Origin: Microbacterium sp. Root180
GTDB taxonomy: Bacteria; Actinomycetota; Actinomycetes; Actinomycetales; Microbacteriaceae
Reading direction: 5' to 3'
Assembly (NCBI RefSeq): GCF_001428485.1
Contig: NZ_LMHS01000004.1
Coordinates: 33,686 to 97,685, forward strand
DNA length: 64,000 nt
This document shows positions 35,026 to 43,469 of the stretch, piece by piece (position 1 is the first letter of the stretch; the number at the start of each line of letters is the position of its first letter). Both the position numbers and the translations under genes were made by a program. The notes under the pieces were generated by a model. That model had not been told where the DNA came from, searched no databases, and was given only the letters and a program-made list of their open reading frames with translations.

Positions 35026-36168
35026 GTGTCCGGTTCCACCGCCCCCACCGCTCTCGTCGCGGAGCGTGTGCGGGAGCGCCTGCGGGCCGAGCGAGCCGAC
35101 CCGGCCCGTGATCCGGAGTTCGCCGCCCACGTCGCGCGTGCCGAGGTGCGCAAGCACAACGACTTCGCCCTCGCTCGCGGTCTCGCGCCCGTCGATGACG
35201 AAGCCGCGTGCGTGCGCGAGGTGCTGGCGTCGGTCGCCGGGTACGGTCCGCTGCAGCCGTATCTCGACGATCCCACGGTCGAGGAGCTGTGGATCAACGC
35301 GCCCGACCGCATCTTCGTGGCGAGGGCCGGGGTGCCGGAGCGCACGCCGCTCGCCCTGTCGGACTCGGCGGTGCGCGACCTCGTGGAGCGGATGCTGCAC
35401 TCCACCGGACGCCGCGTCGACCTGAGCCAGCCTTTCGTCGATGCGTCGCTGCCCGACGGGTCGCGACTGCACGTCGTGATCCCCGACATCACGCGTCGCC
35501 ACTGGGCGGTCAACGTTCGCAAGTTCCTGCCGGCGTTCCGCGATCTCGAGCGACTCGTCGCGGCGGGCGCCCTCACGCGCGGCGCCGCGGCGCTTCTTCG
35601 CGAGGCGATGACGCGCGGCGCGTCGGTGCTCGTGTCCGGTGCGACCCATGCCGGAAAGACCACGTTGCTTGGTGCACTCATCGCCGCCTGCCCGCCCGAG
35701 CACCGCATCGTCACCGTCGAGGAGACGTTCGAGCTCGCCGTCGCCGCGACAGACCTCGTCGCCCTGCAGGGCCGCCAGCCCAGCCTCGAGGGTACCGGTG
35801 AGGTGACGCTGCGGCGACTCGTGAAGGAAGCCCTGCGCATGCGTCCCGACCGGCTGGTCGTGGGGGAGGTGCGCGACGCCGAGGCGCTCGATCTCGTGCT
35901 CGCGCTCAACACCGGTGTTCCCGGAACCGCCACGATCCACGCCAACTCCGCGCGGGAGGCGCTGGGCAAGCTCGCGGCGCTCCCGCTCCTGGCCGGGCGC
36001 AACATCGACGCCACCTTCGTTCTGCCGGCCGTGGCGGCATCCGTCGACCTCGTCGTGCACTGCGAACGCGATGCCTCGGGCAGGCGCCGGGTCGGCGAGA
36101 TCGTCGAGCCGACCGGAGTCGAGCATGGAGTGATCACCGCCCGAACCGTCCACGGAGGTGGGACGTGA
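35026..36168 (+). CDS. tadA: TadA/CpaF-type secretion ATPase
   Basis: A 380-residue VirB11-like hexameric ATPase driving Tad pilus assembly. The N-terminal domain contains VAGYGPLQPYLDDPTVEELWIN; Walker A is SGATHAGKTT with K211, and MRPDRLVVGEVRDAEALDLVLAL plus GTATIHANSAREAL complete the ATP and His-box motifs. GTG start 7 nt after AAGGA. The tadB-like gene overlaps by 4 nt. The His in the Walker A loop (ATHAGKTT instead of GTGSGKTT) is a minor variation. Confidence 0.93.
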   Translation: MSGSTAPTALVAERVRERLRAERADPARDPEFAAHVARAEVRKHNDFALARGLAPVDDEAACVREVLASVAGYGPLQPYLDDPTVEELWINAPDRIFVARAGVPERTPLALSDSAVRDLVERMLHSTGRRVDLSQPFVDASLPDGSRLHVVIPDITRRHWAVNVRKFLPAFRDLERLVAAGALTRGAAALLREAMTRGASVLVSGATHAGKTTLLGALIAACPPEHRIVTVEETFELAVAATDLVALQGRQPSLEGTGEVTLRRLVKEALRMRPDRLVVGEVRDAEALDLVLALNTGVPGTATIHANSAREALGKLAALPLLAGRNIDATFVLPAVAASVDLVVHCERDASGRRRVGEIVEPTGVEHGVITARTVHGGGT

Positions 36169-37022
36169 CGTTCGTGTGGGGCGCCGTCCTCGCGGCGGGC
36201 GTCCTGCTCGCCGTATCGCCGTGGGTGTGGCCGGCGCGACCGGCCGCACGCCGCGCAGAGGAGGCGGGCCGTCTCGGGCGGCTGCTCGAGGCGGCCGGTC
36301 TGGCCCGGCTGTCGCCGGGTTCCGTCGTGACCGTCGCCCTCTGCTGCGCGCTGGTCGCCGCCGCAAGCGCGTGGCTCGTCGCGCAGGTCGCAGTCCTCAG
36401 CGCCGTCGCGGCCCTGGCCGGGGCATCCGCTCCGTTCGTCTGGCTGCGGGCACGGCGCTCGCGCCTGCTCCGCACGCGACGGGGGCTGTGGCCGGACGTG
36501 TGCGACCTGCTGATCGCCTCCGTTCGGGCGGGGATGTCGCTTCCCGACGCCGTGGCGAGCCTCTCCGACTCCGCGCCGCCCGAGCTGCGGCCGGCGTTCG
36601 CCGCCTTCGCACGGGATGTCGCGGCATCCGGTCACTTCGACTCGAGCACGAAGCGGCTGAAGGTGGCGCTCGCCGATCCGGTGGCGGACCGGATCGTCGA
36701 GACCCTGCGCATGGCGCGGCAGGTCGGCGGCACCGAGCTCACCCCGGTGCTGAGGGCGCTGGCGGCGTCGGTGCGCGCGGATGCCGCGCTCCGCGCCGAG
36801 GTGGAGTCCCGGCAGTCGTGGATCCGGGGCGCCGCCGTGCTGGGCGTCGCGGCGCCGTGGGTGATCCTCGCGCTGCTCGCGTTGCGTCCCGAGGGAGCGC
36901 GGGCGTACGGCAGTCCCGAGGGCATCGTGCTGATCGTCGCGGGCGCCGTCGTCTCGTTCGTCGCCTATCGCATCATGCTGCGATTGGGGCGCCTTCCCGA
37001 GCCTCGGCGGTGGTTCGGGTGA
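36165..37022 (+). CDS. tadB: TadB-like membrane protein (type II secretion F domain)
   Basis: A 285-residue inner-membrane platform protein. N-terminal helices at about 3-20 and 62-92, a cytoplasmic GspF-type domain with DVCDLLIASVRAGMSLPDAVASL, and two C-terminal helices (about 225-245 and 252-272). In Tad systems TadB and TadC form the platform that TadA rotates or pushes. Its start overlaps tadA and its stop overlaps the tadC-like GTG. Confidence 0.88.
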   Translation: MTFVWGAVLAAGVLLAVSPWVWPARPAARRAEEAGRLGRLLEAAGLARLSPGSVVTVALCCALVAAASAWLVAQVAVLSAVAALAGASAPFVWLRARRSRLLRTRRGLWPDVCDLLIASVRAGMSLPDAVASLSDSAPPELRPAFAAFARDVAASGHFDSSTKRLKVALADPVADRIVETLRMARQVGGTELTPVLRALAASVRADAALRAEVESRQSWIRGAAVLGVAAPWVILALLALRPEGARAYGSPEGIVLIVAGAVVSFVAYRIMLRLGRLPEPRRWFG

Positions 37023-37951
37023 TCCTCGTCGGCATCGACGATCTCGCGGCGGCGGTCGTGCTGGGCTGCGCGCTCGGCGGCGGCGTATGCCTCGCCCTGT
37101 CGAGGGCGCCGCGGTGGGGTGCCCCCTCGCTCGCCCGGCGCATCGCTCCGTATATCCGGGATGTCACCGATCCCCGGGGAACCGGCCTCGCAGCGGCGAC
37201 GGCGCCGCACGACGTCTCGCTCGTGTGGCGCGCCGCGCAGCGGCGGTTCGCGGGGCTGCTCGGCGGGGACGAGTCCCTCCGCGGACGTCTGCGCCAAGCG
37301 GGGTCGCCCATGGATGCCGCAGCCTTCCGCGGGCGTCAGCTCGTGTGGGGAATCGCGGGCCTCGCCCTCGGCGGGCTCGTCGCGGTCATCGCTGTGCTGA
37401 TCGGGCGCACCACGCCTGCTCTGGCAGTTGTCCCGCCGCTGTTCGCGGTCGTCGCGACGCTGGCGCCGGACGCCTGGCTCGCGCACGCAGCGCGCGCGCG
37501 GGTCGCGCGTATCCAGGACGAGCTGCCCACTGTGCTCGAGTTCCTCGCGCTGTGCCTCTCGGCGGGGGAGGGAATCCTCGATTCGCTTCGGCGAGTGAGC
37601 GTCATCGGGGCGGGCGAGCTCACGGCCGAGCTGCGTGAGGCGGTCGTCGCCGTCGGCACCGGCTCCCCGCTGCCTGAGGCGCTCGCGGCGCTGTCGGATC
37701 GCCTGCGGATCTCCGCGCTGTCCCGAGCGGTCGACCAGCTCGTGGCCGCGATCGATCGAGGGGCGCCGCTCGCGCACGTGCTGCACGCGCAGGCGCTCGA
37801 CGCGAGGGAGGACGCCAAGCGCACGCTCATCGAGCGCGCCGGGCGCAAGGAGATCTACATGCTCGTGCCGCTCGTGTTCCTCATCCTCCCGCTGAGCGTG
37901 CTCTTCGCCGTGTTCCCGGGAGTCTTCATGCTCAGGCTCGGCCTCGGCTGA
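37019..37951 (+). CDS. tadC: TadC-like membrane protein (type II secretion F domain)
   Basis: A 310-residue second platform protein. Membrane segments lie near 7-27, 110-130, 138-158 and 280-305; the central IQDELPTVLEFLALCLSAGEG followed by a DSLRRVS helix is the typical GspF/TadC domain. It starts with GTG at 37019 within the GTGA overlap of tadB. It ends in a hydrophobic tail (FLILPLSVLFAVFPGVFMLR), which is characteristic of TadC. Confidence 0.88.
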   Translation: MILVGIDDLAAAVVLGCALGGGVCLALSRAPRWGAPSLARRIAPYIRDVTDPRGTGLAAATAPHDVSLVWRAAQRRFAGLLGGDESLRGRLRQAGSPMDAAAFRGRQLVWGIAGLALGGLVAVIAVLIGRTTPALAVVPPLFAVVATLAPDAWLAHAARARVARIQDELPTVLEFLALCLSAGEGILDSLRRVSVIGAGELTAELREAVVAVGTGSPLPEALAALSDRLRISALSRAVDQLVAAIDRGAPLAHVLHAQALDAREDAKRTLIERAGRKEIYMLVPLVFLILPLSVLFAVFPGVFMLRLGLG

Positions 37952-37972
37952 GCGCATCCCCTAAGGAGAGAA

Positions 37973-38176
37973 ATGATCCGTCGACACCTCGATCTCGCGC
38001 TGGCCCGACTGCGTGGCCGCGGCCGCGCATTTCACGACGACGAACGCGGCGACGTTCCCGGCTGGGTCCTCATCACGCTGATGACGGCTGGGCTCGTCGT
38101 GGTGATCTGGGCGCTGGCCGGCCCTGCGCTCGCGTCGCTGTTCGAGCAGGCGATCTCGCGGGTGTCCGGTTTCTAG
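37973..38176 (+). CDS. Small pilin-like membrane protein of the Tad operon
   Basis: A 67-residue protein with a basic N-terminus, the sequence DDERGDVPGWVLITLMTAG and one hydrophobic helix to about residue 51. An AAGGAGAG ribosome-binding site is placed 3 nt before the ATG. Position and size match the Flp pilin slot, but a Flp-type prepilin should have Glu at +5 after the cleaved Gly; here GDVPGW would place Trp there. It may therefore be a scaffold or an uncleaved subunit. Function is inferred from position. Confidence 0.75.
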   Translation: MIRRHLDLALARLRGRGRAFHDDERGDVPGWVLITLMTAGLVVVIWALAGPALASLFEQAISRVSGF

Positions 38177-38179
38177 GAC

Positions 38180-38590
38180 GTGTCCGGCATCCGGCGGTTC
38201 CGGCGGCGAGCTCCTGTGAACGACGAGGGCTCGAGTCCGGTGGAGTTCGTGCTCGTCGGTGCCCTCCTCACCGTGCTCACTCTGGGAGTGCTGCAGTTCG
38301 GCCTGGCGGTGTACGTCCGCAACGTCGTCCACGACGCGGCGGTCGAGGGGGCGTATCACGCGGCGCTGGCCGACACCTCCCTCGCGGAGGGTGCCGAACG
38401 CACGAGGGAGATCGTGGCGCGCACCGTCGGGGACGAGTACGCCGCGGATGTCGAGGTGCGCGAGTCCGGACGACTGGGGCATCCGGTCGTCGAGGTCAGC
38501 GTGACGGCCGTGCTGCCGCTCGTGGGACTCTTCGGCGCGCCCCGCACGCTGGAGGTGACCGCCCATGCACCCGTGGAGTCGTTCGACTGA
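38180..38590 (+). CDS. TadE-family minor pilin
   Basis: A 136-residue pseudopilin. After a basic leader it shows DEGSSPVEFVLVGALLTVLTL; cleavage after Gly would put Glu at +5, as in TadE/TadF minor pilins. The C-terminal domain is beta-rich (VEVRESGRLGHPVVEVSVTAVLPLV). The GTG start is 3 bp after the previous stop. It should be processed by a prepilin peptidase, which is not encoded in this window. Confidence 0.88.
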   Translation: MSGIRRFRRRAPVNDEGSSPVEFVLVGALLTVLTLGVLQFGLAVYVRNVVHDAAVEGAYHAALADTSLAEGAERTREIVARTVGDEYAADVEVRESGRLGHPVVEVSVTAVLPLVGLFGAPRTLEVTAHAPVESFD

Positions 38591-39053
38591 TGGTGCGACC
38601 CGGGATCGCGTCGCCGCTGACGAAGCCGAGCGTGGATCCGCTGCTCTCGAGTTCATCGTGGTGGGCCTGCTCATGCTGGTGCCGCTCGTGTACCTGATCG
38701 CGGCGCTCGCCTCGATCCAGGGTCAGTCGCTCGGCGCCGAGGCCGGCGCACGGCACATCGCGCGGGCGATCGCCACAGCAGACGATGCCGACCAGGCCGA
38801 GCAGCGAGCCGAGGCGGTGCGCGCCTCCGTCGTCGCGGAGTACGGCCTCGACTCCGACGCGGTCAGCGTGTCGCTTGCCTGCCGTCCGGCCGGCGCCGAG
38901 TGCCCGGCTGCGGGGGCGACGCTCGTCGTGACGGTGCGCGCGACGGTCACGCTTCCGCTCGTACCGCCGGTGCTCGGTCTGGATCGCGTCACGAGCATCC
39001 CGATCGAAGCGGTGGCGGTGCAGAAGGTCTCGCGCGTGTGGGGTCTCGGGTGA
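38565..39053 (+). CDS. TadE/TadF-like pilus assembly protein
   Basis: A 162-residue second minor pilin with ERGSAALEFIVVGLLMLVPLVYLI; Gly cleavage would again place Glu at +5. Residues 75-150 form a beta domain with one Cys pair (SLACRPAGAECPAAG). The ATG at 38565 lies within the end of the previous gene (26 nt overlap) and has GGAGG 9 nt upstream. Confidence 0.85.
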   Translation: MHPWSRSTDGATRDRVAADEAERGSAALEFIVVGLLMLVPLVYLIAALASIQGQSLGAEAGARHIARAIATADDADQAEQRAEAVRASVVAEYGLDSDAVSVSLACRPAGAECPAAGATLVVTVRATVTLPLVPPVLGLDRVTSIPIEAVAVQKVSRVWGLG

Positions 39054-39475
39054 CCCGCCGACCGCGGCGTGCCGCCGATGACGAGGGCAGCGTTCTCATC
39101 CTGACGCTCGGCTACGCCGTGCTCGCGCTCGCCGTCGTGTTCGTGTGCGTGGACGCGACCAGCCTGTACCTCGCGCAGAAGCGCCTCGACTCGGTGGCGG
39201 ATGCTGCGGCGCTCGCCGCCGCGGACGGCTTCGAGTTCGACCTCGAGGCAGGGGAGGCGGTGATCGTGCTCACCGACGCCGGGGTGCGGGCTCAGGCCGA
39301 AGCCATCGTCGCCGAGGTCGGGGGAGGCGCGGCGCTCGTGTCCGCGGCGACGCCGGACGGCGTCTCCGCACGCGTGACGGTGGCCGGGTCGTGGCATCCG
39401 CCCGTCTTCGCCTTCTTCGTGCCCGACGGAGTCGCACTCGAAGCCACGGCCACGAGTCGCACGGCTCTGAGGTAG
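39050..39475 (+). CDS. TadG-like Flp pilus-assembly protein
   Basis: A 141-residue protein starting with RRPRRAADDEGSVLILTLGYAVLALAVVFV, then a helix and DATSLYLAQKRLDSVADAAALAAADGF, a pattern typical of TadG/Rv3660c-type helicase-adjacent secreted pilus proteins. The GSVLIL start lacks the +5 Glu. The GTG overlaps the previous stop (GTGA). It is last in the operon and is followed by a strong hairpin. Confidence 0.82.
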   Translation: MTRRPRRAADDEGSVLILTLGYAVLALAVVFVCVDATSLYLAQKRLDSVADAAALAAADGFEFDLEAGEAVIVLTDAGVRAQAEAIVAEVGGGAALVSAATPDGVSARVTVAGSWHPPVFAFFVPDGVALEATATSRTALR

Positions 39476-39483
39476 TACGAAAC

Positions 39484-39523
39484 GGGAAGGGTCCCGCCGC
39501 TGAAGAGCGGCGGGACCCTCCCC
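39484..39523. terminator. Bidirectional terminator, Tad operon / subtilase gene
   Basis: A 14-bp perfect stem (AGGGTCCCGCCGCT pairing with AGCGGCGGGACCCT) with a GAAG tetraloop lies between the convergent tadG-like and S8 peptidase genes. There is no long U-tract, but such GC-rich hairpins are typical intrinsic terminators in Actinobacteria. Confidence 0.8.
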
Positions 39524-39534
39524 GGGTATTCAGA

Positions 39535-42500
39535 TCAGCGTCGGACGCCCTTCGCAGGGGTCGCCTGGAACGCCTTCTCGATCGTCTGCGAGAACGTGTT
39601 GCCCGCAGCATCCTTCGCGGTCACCCGCAGGTCGACCCAGCCGCCCTTGTCCGACACCGGGATCTGCGCCGAGAAGCCGCGGACCCACGCGCGGGATGGG
39701 ACGAAGATGTCGCCGGTTCCCTCGACCGCACCGGTCGGGGCATCCGTCTTCGCCTTGTTCAGCGTGATCTTCTTCCACTGGCCACCCGCGGTGCGTGCCT
39801 CGAGCGTCGCGTGGGTGATCGCACCGGCCGGGGTGGTCCCGGCGACGTGCCCGACCTCGAGACCCAGTGAGACGCCGGAGCCCTTCTTGCGGCCCTCGCC
39901 CACCTTGTTCTGCGCGTTGACGTCGACGTCGTAGTAGGCGGTCATCATCGGGAGCAGGCGGTTCGTCCAGTCGCCGAGCTTGCCCGACGAGCGGAACGTC
40001 CAGTCGGTGACCGTCTTCGTCGAGCCTGCGACATGCGAACCGTCGTGTGTCGCGGTGCTCACCACGCGCCACAGCTGGTTCTCGCCGTCGGGCAGCTCGT
40101 ACAGGTTGGCACCCTGGTGCTCGCGCTGCGCGACGAGCGTGCCGTCGATGTAGATGTCGGTCAGCTGCGAGACGGTGGACGGCTCGGCCCAGGTCTCGAA
40201 CGTGCCGGTGCGGTCGCCGTTGCCGCCGTCCGCCCAGCTCGGGACGTTGATCTGCGCCCAGTCCGACGTGCGGTAGGGGACCCAGAAGCCGACGCCGATG
40301 TTCGGGCGCACGATGCCGCCGAAGTACTCGGCCGCCGTGCGCTGGCCCGCCTTGTAGCTGCGGGTCTTGTCGCGCATCTCCCATCGGACCGATTCGATCC
40401 CGACCCACTGGTTCCAGCGGATGCCGTCGGTGTTGACCCATTCCTCCCGGTCCATTCCGCGCTGGGCGCGGTACGGGATGCCGTTGCCGAACGTCGCGCC
40501 CGGAACGTAGTCGTACCGGAACTCGGCCATGTCCTCCTTCTGGCCGTGGAATCGCGTGTCGATCCGCGCGAGGTCCTTGGGAGCGAACGTCAGATCGGTC
40601 GGAATCTCACCGTCGGCGTACTCGGCGATGTCGTAGATCACGTCGCTGTACTCCGTGCCCACGGCCGAGATGGTGACCTTCTGGCGCTTCATCTGGTCGA
40701 GCAGCGCCTTGCCCTGCACGCCGCTGATGCCCGCCACCGGGATCGGCGCGTTGGCGGTGAAGTCGGCAGAGCCGACCCACTCGTTGAACTCGCCGTCCGC
40801 ACTGTTCACCACGATGAGGAGCTTCGCTCCCGCGGCGGCCGCGTTGGCGGTGCGCTCGGATGCCGGCACCTCGGCGGATCTGGCCACCACGGCGACCTTG
40901 CCCTTCACGTTCGCCTTCGCGAAGTCGGCCGCGCTTCCGAGTCCCGCGTATACGGCCGTCGACCGCAGCTCGAGGTCGCGGAAGGTGCCGCCGATCTGCT
41001 CGATGAGGTCGAGGCGCGCCTTGCCCGCCGTCACCGCGAGCATCGGCTTCTGCAGGCGCCAGCGCGTGGTGAAGCCGAAGTCGGCGTCGTCGACGACCAT
41101 CGGCACGGCCCACAGCTCGTCGTTCCACACCGGCGCCATGGCGCTGGCGAAGAAGTCGTTCACCTTGACGTCCATGCGGGAGTAGGCCGCGGTGAGTCCT
41201 CGGCGCTTCACATCGACCGTGACCTGCTCGGCCTTGCTCGCGTCCAGTGCCACCGTGCGGTTCTGGTCGAGCTTCACCGTCGGCTCACCCGTGAGCACCA
41301 TCGCGATGGTGTCGGGCGTGCGGTTGAGCTCCATGTAGGACATGACCGTGTAGTCGCCCTTCATGAGGCGCAGGGTCGTCGTGCCGTCCACATAGACCAT
41401 CTCGGCGAACTGCGTCGCCGGGTCCCACAGCATCGCGTACGTCGACGTGGGGTTCCCCTCGAAGTCGGTCGCGTTCACCGTGAGGTCGTACCGCTCGGCC
41501 TCGGCGATCGTGCCGAGCGCCGTGCGGGTGATGCCGGTGCCGTCCACCGAGCCGACGAGCGCGCCCGACAGCTGCGTGCCCGCGGGGACCTTCGACGGAT
41601 CGACGGTCATCGTCGCCGAGGCGGTCGCGCCCGCGGCGATCGTGAGCGACTCTTCGTCGAGCGTGAGCGCGTCGAACGCGATGCCGTCCGCCGGGCCGGC
41701 CTCGCGACCCGGCGTGGTGTCGACGAGGCTCGCCTCGAGGGTGACCGTGATCTCGGCATCCGTCCGGTTGGTGAACTCGACCACGCGCTCGACCGGAGTC
41801 GCCTCCTCGCCCCACATGAGCATGCCGAAGTCGCCGGACCCGTCGGCCACGACGGGAGCCTCGAGAGCCGCGTCGACGTCGATGACGCCGCTGCCGCCCT
41901 GATAGGCGGAATAGCCCACGTCGGTCGCCGTGCTGGCGAGGGCGGCCTTGAGCTGGTCAGTCGTGTAGTCGGGGTTCGCGCCGAGGAGGATCGCGGCGGC
42001 TCCCGCGACGTGCGGCGTCGCCATCGACGTGCCGCTCATCGAGACGTAGGCGCCTTCTCCGCCGCTGTCGGACGAGCGGGCGGCGGTGACGTCGCTGCCC
42101 GGTCCGGTCACGTCGGGCTTGAGCGCGCCCGAGCGCGACAGCGGACCCTGGCTGGTGAAGTACGACAGCTCGCCCGACGGGTCGTCGACGGAGCCGACCG
42201 TGAACGCCTCGACGGCCGAGCCGGGTGCGCCGATCGTTTCGGCGGCTCCGGCGTTGCCGGCGGCGACGACGAAGAGGGCCCCGGTCTCCTCGGCGATCGC
42301 GTTGAGCGACTCGGCCATGAGGTCCTTGCCGTCGGAGGCCTCCATGGATCCGAGGCTCATCGAGACGATCGGGGCGTTCTGACCCGCCCACTCCATGGCC
42401 TCGATGATCCACGAGTCCTGACCGGATCCGTCGGCGCCGAGGACCTTGCCGACGAGCAGCTGCGCGCCGTCGGCCACGCCGCGGTGGGTGCCATCGCTCG

Positions 42501-43362
42501 CGGCGCCCGTGCCGGCGATGGTCGAGGCGACGTGCGTGCCGTGGCCGTTCGCGTCGACGGCGACCTCTTCACCGGGCACGAAGCTCTTCGAGTTCGCGAG
42601 CACGCGGCCCTGCAGGTCGGGGTGGGTGTCGTCGTAGCCGGTGTCGAGGACGGCGACGGTGACGCCCTCGCCGGTGTAGCCGTCGGCCCACGCCTCGGGG
42701 GCGTCGATGTAGTCGGTGCTCGAGTCGAGCGTCGCGCGCACCTTGCCGTCGAGGTGGATGGCTTCGATGCCGCCCGCGAGGCTCGGGGTCGCCGAGAAGG
42801 TGCTCGCACCCGCGGTGAGCGACTGCCATGCCGCGGCGGCGTCGGCGTGGCCGAGGGTCGCACCGGCCGCGCCGATGCTCTCGAGCTCGGTCTGCACATC
42901 GAGACCGGGCAGCGGTGCCGAGAACGTCTGCGCAGCGGACTGCTCGACGATGATCGGCGTGGCGTCGACGGATGCGTCGTCGTAGCCGTACTCGATGAGC
43001 AGCGACACGTTGAACAGGTCCTGATCGAGCACGCCGGACGCGAGGTACGGCATGGCCGTGTCGGGGATCACGTGCAGGTCGTCGCCGGCCTGGTAGGTGC
43101 GCACGCCGGCGCCGTCGACGGCGGTGTCGACCTGCACGGTGGGCGCGCCTCCGGGCGCATCGGTCACCGTGACGCGGTCACCGGTGATCAGCGTGACGGT
43201 GTGGGAGCTGCCGGCGGCCGCGCGACTGGCGGGGGGATCGTCGACGGAACTTGCGGCCGCCGGCAGGGTGGTGAGGCCGATGCCGGCGATGCCGATCGCC
43301 AGACCGCTTGTGGCGGCGACGATCGAACGCAGGCGGCAGCCTGTGGTCAGGGGACGGGGCAT
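39535..43362 (-). CDS. Secreted subtilisin-like serine peptidase (S8), multidomain
   Basis: A 1275-residue secreted protease. A signal peptide covers about residues 1-38 (hydrophobic AIGIAGIGLTTLPAAAS). The S8 catalytic domain (about 225-500) has D240 in VAVLDTGYDD, H274 in NGHGTHVAS, oxyanion N370 in VVAAGNAG and S446 in SGTSMATPHVAGAAA. A prodomain-like region precedes it. A protease-associated domain probably lies near 800-880 (GKVAVVARSAEVP and AAAGAKLLIVVNS), and the tail is beta-rich (adhesion or Ig-like). It is preceded by a divergent TrmB/LuxR-like regulator, a probable local controller. Substrate is unknown. Confidence 0.93.
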   Translation of the reverse strand: MPRPLTTGCRLRSIVAATSGLAIGIAGIGLTTLPAAASSVDDPPASRAAAGSSHTVTLITGDRVTVTDAPGGAPTVQVDTAVDGAGVRTYQAGDDLHVIPDTAMPYLASGVLDQDLFNVSLLIEYGYDDASVDATPIIVEQSAAQTFSAPLPGLDVQTELESIGAAGATLGHADAAAAWQSLTAGASTFSATPSLAGGIEAIHLDGKVRATLDSSTDYIDAPEAWADGYTGEGVTVAVLDTGYDDTHPDLQGRVLANSKSFVPGEEVAVDANGHGTHVASTIAGTGAASDGTHRGVADGAQLLVGKVLGADGSGQDSWIIEAMEWAGQNAPIVSMSLGSMEASDGKDLMAESLNAIAEETGALFVVAAGNAGAAETIGAPGSAVEAFTVGSVDDPSGELSYFTSQGPLSRSGALKPDVTGPGSDVTAARSSDSGGEGAYVSMSGTSMATPHVAGAAAILLGANPDYTTDQLKAALASTATDVGYSAYQGGSGVIDVDAALEAPVVADGSGDFGMLMWGEEATPVERVVEFTNRTDAEITVTLEASLVDTTPGREAGPADGIAFDALTLDEESLTIAAGATASATMTVDPSKVPAGTQLSGALVGSVDGTGITRTALGTIAEAERYDLTVNATDFEGNPTSTYAMLWDPATQFAEMVYVDGTTTLRLMKGDYTVMSYMELNRTPDTIAMVLTGEPTVKLDQNRTVALDASKAEQVTVDVKRRGLTAAYSRMDVKVNDFFASAMAPVWNDELWAVPMVVDDADFGFTTRWRLQKPMLAVTAGKARLDLIEQIGGTFRDLELRSTAVYAGLGSAADFAKANVKGKVAVVARSAEVPASERTANAAAAGAKLLIVVNSADGEFNEWVGSADFTANAPIPVAGISGVQGKALLDQMKRQKVTISAVGTEYSDVIYDIAEYADGEIPTDLTFAPKDLARIDTRFHGQKEDMAEFRYDYVPGATFGNGIPYRAQRGMDREEWVNTDGIRWNQWVGIESVRWEMRDKTRSYKAGQRTAAEYFGGIVRPNIGVGFWVPYRTSDWAQINVPSWADGGNGDRTGTFETWAEPSTVSQLTDIYIDGTLVAQREHQGANLYELPDGENQLWRVVSTATHDGSHVAGSTKTVTDWTFRSSGKLGDWTNRLLPMMTAYYDVDVNAQNKVGEGRKKGSGVSLGLEVGHVAGTTPAGAITHATLEARTAGGQWKKITLNKAKTDAPTGAVEGTGDIFVPSRAWVRGFSAQIPVSDKGGWVDLRVTAKDAAGNTFSQTIEKAFQATPAKGVRR

Positions 43363-43469
43363 GGCTGAACCTCTCGGGGGTAGGGGATCCGCTTGGAAGC
43401 CTCACACGGGGAATCGCTTAGAGTGATGGCGGAGAGGTGACATGGCCACCATCCGCCAGAAAGGGCGCC

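Noticed and set aside
40033..43368. A 1111-codon open frame on the plus strand over the S8 peptidase
   Set aside because: The S8 peptidase frame has signal peptide and catalytic triad; this one is Arg/Gly/His-rich with no domain.
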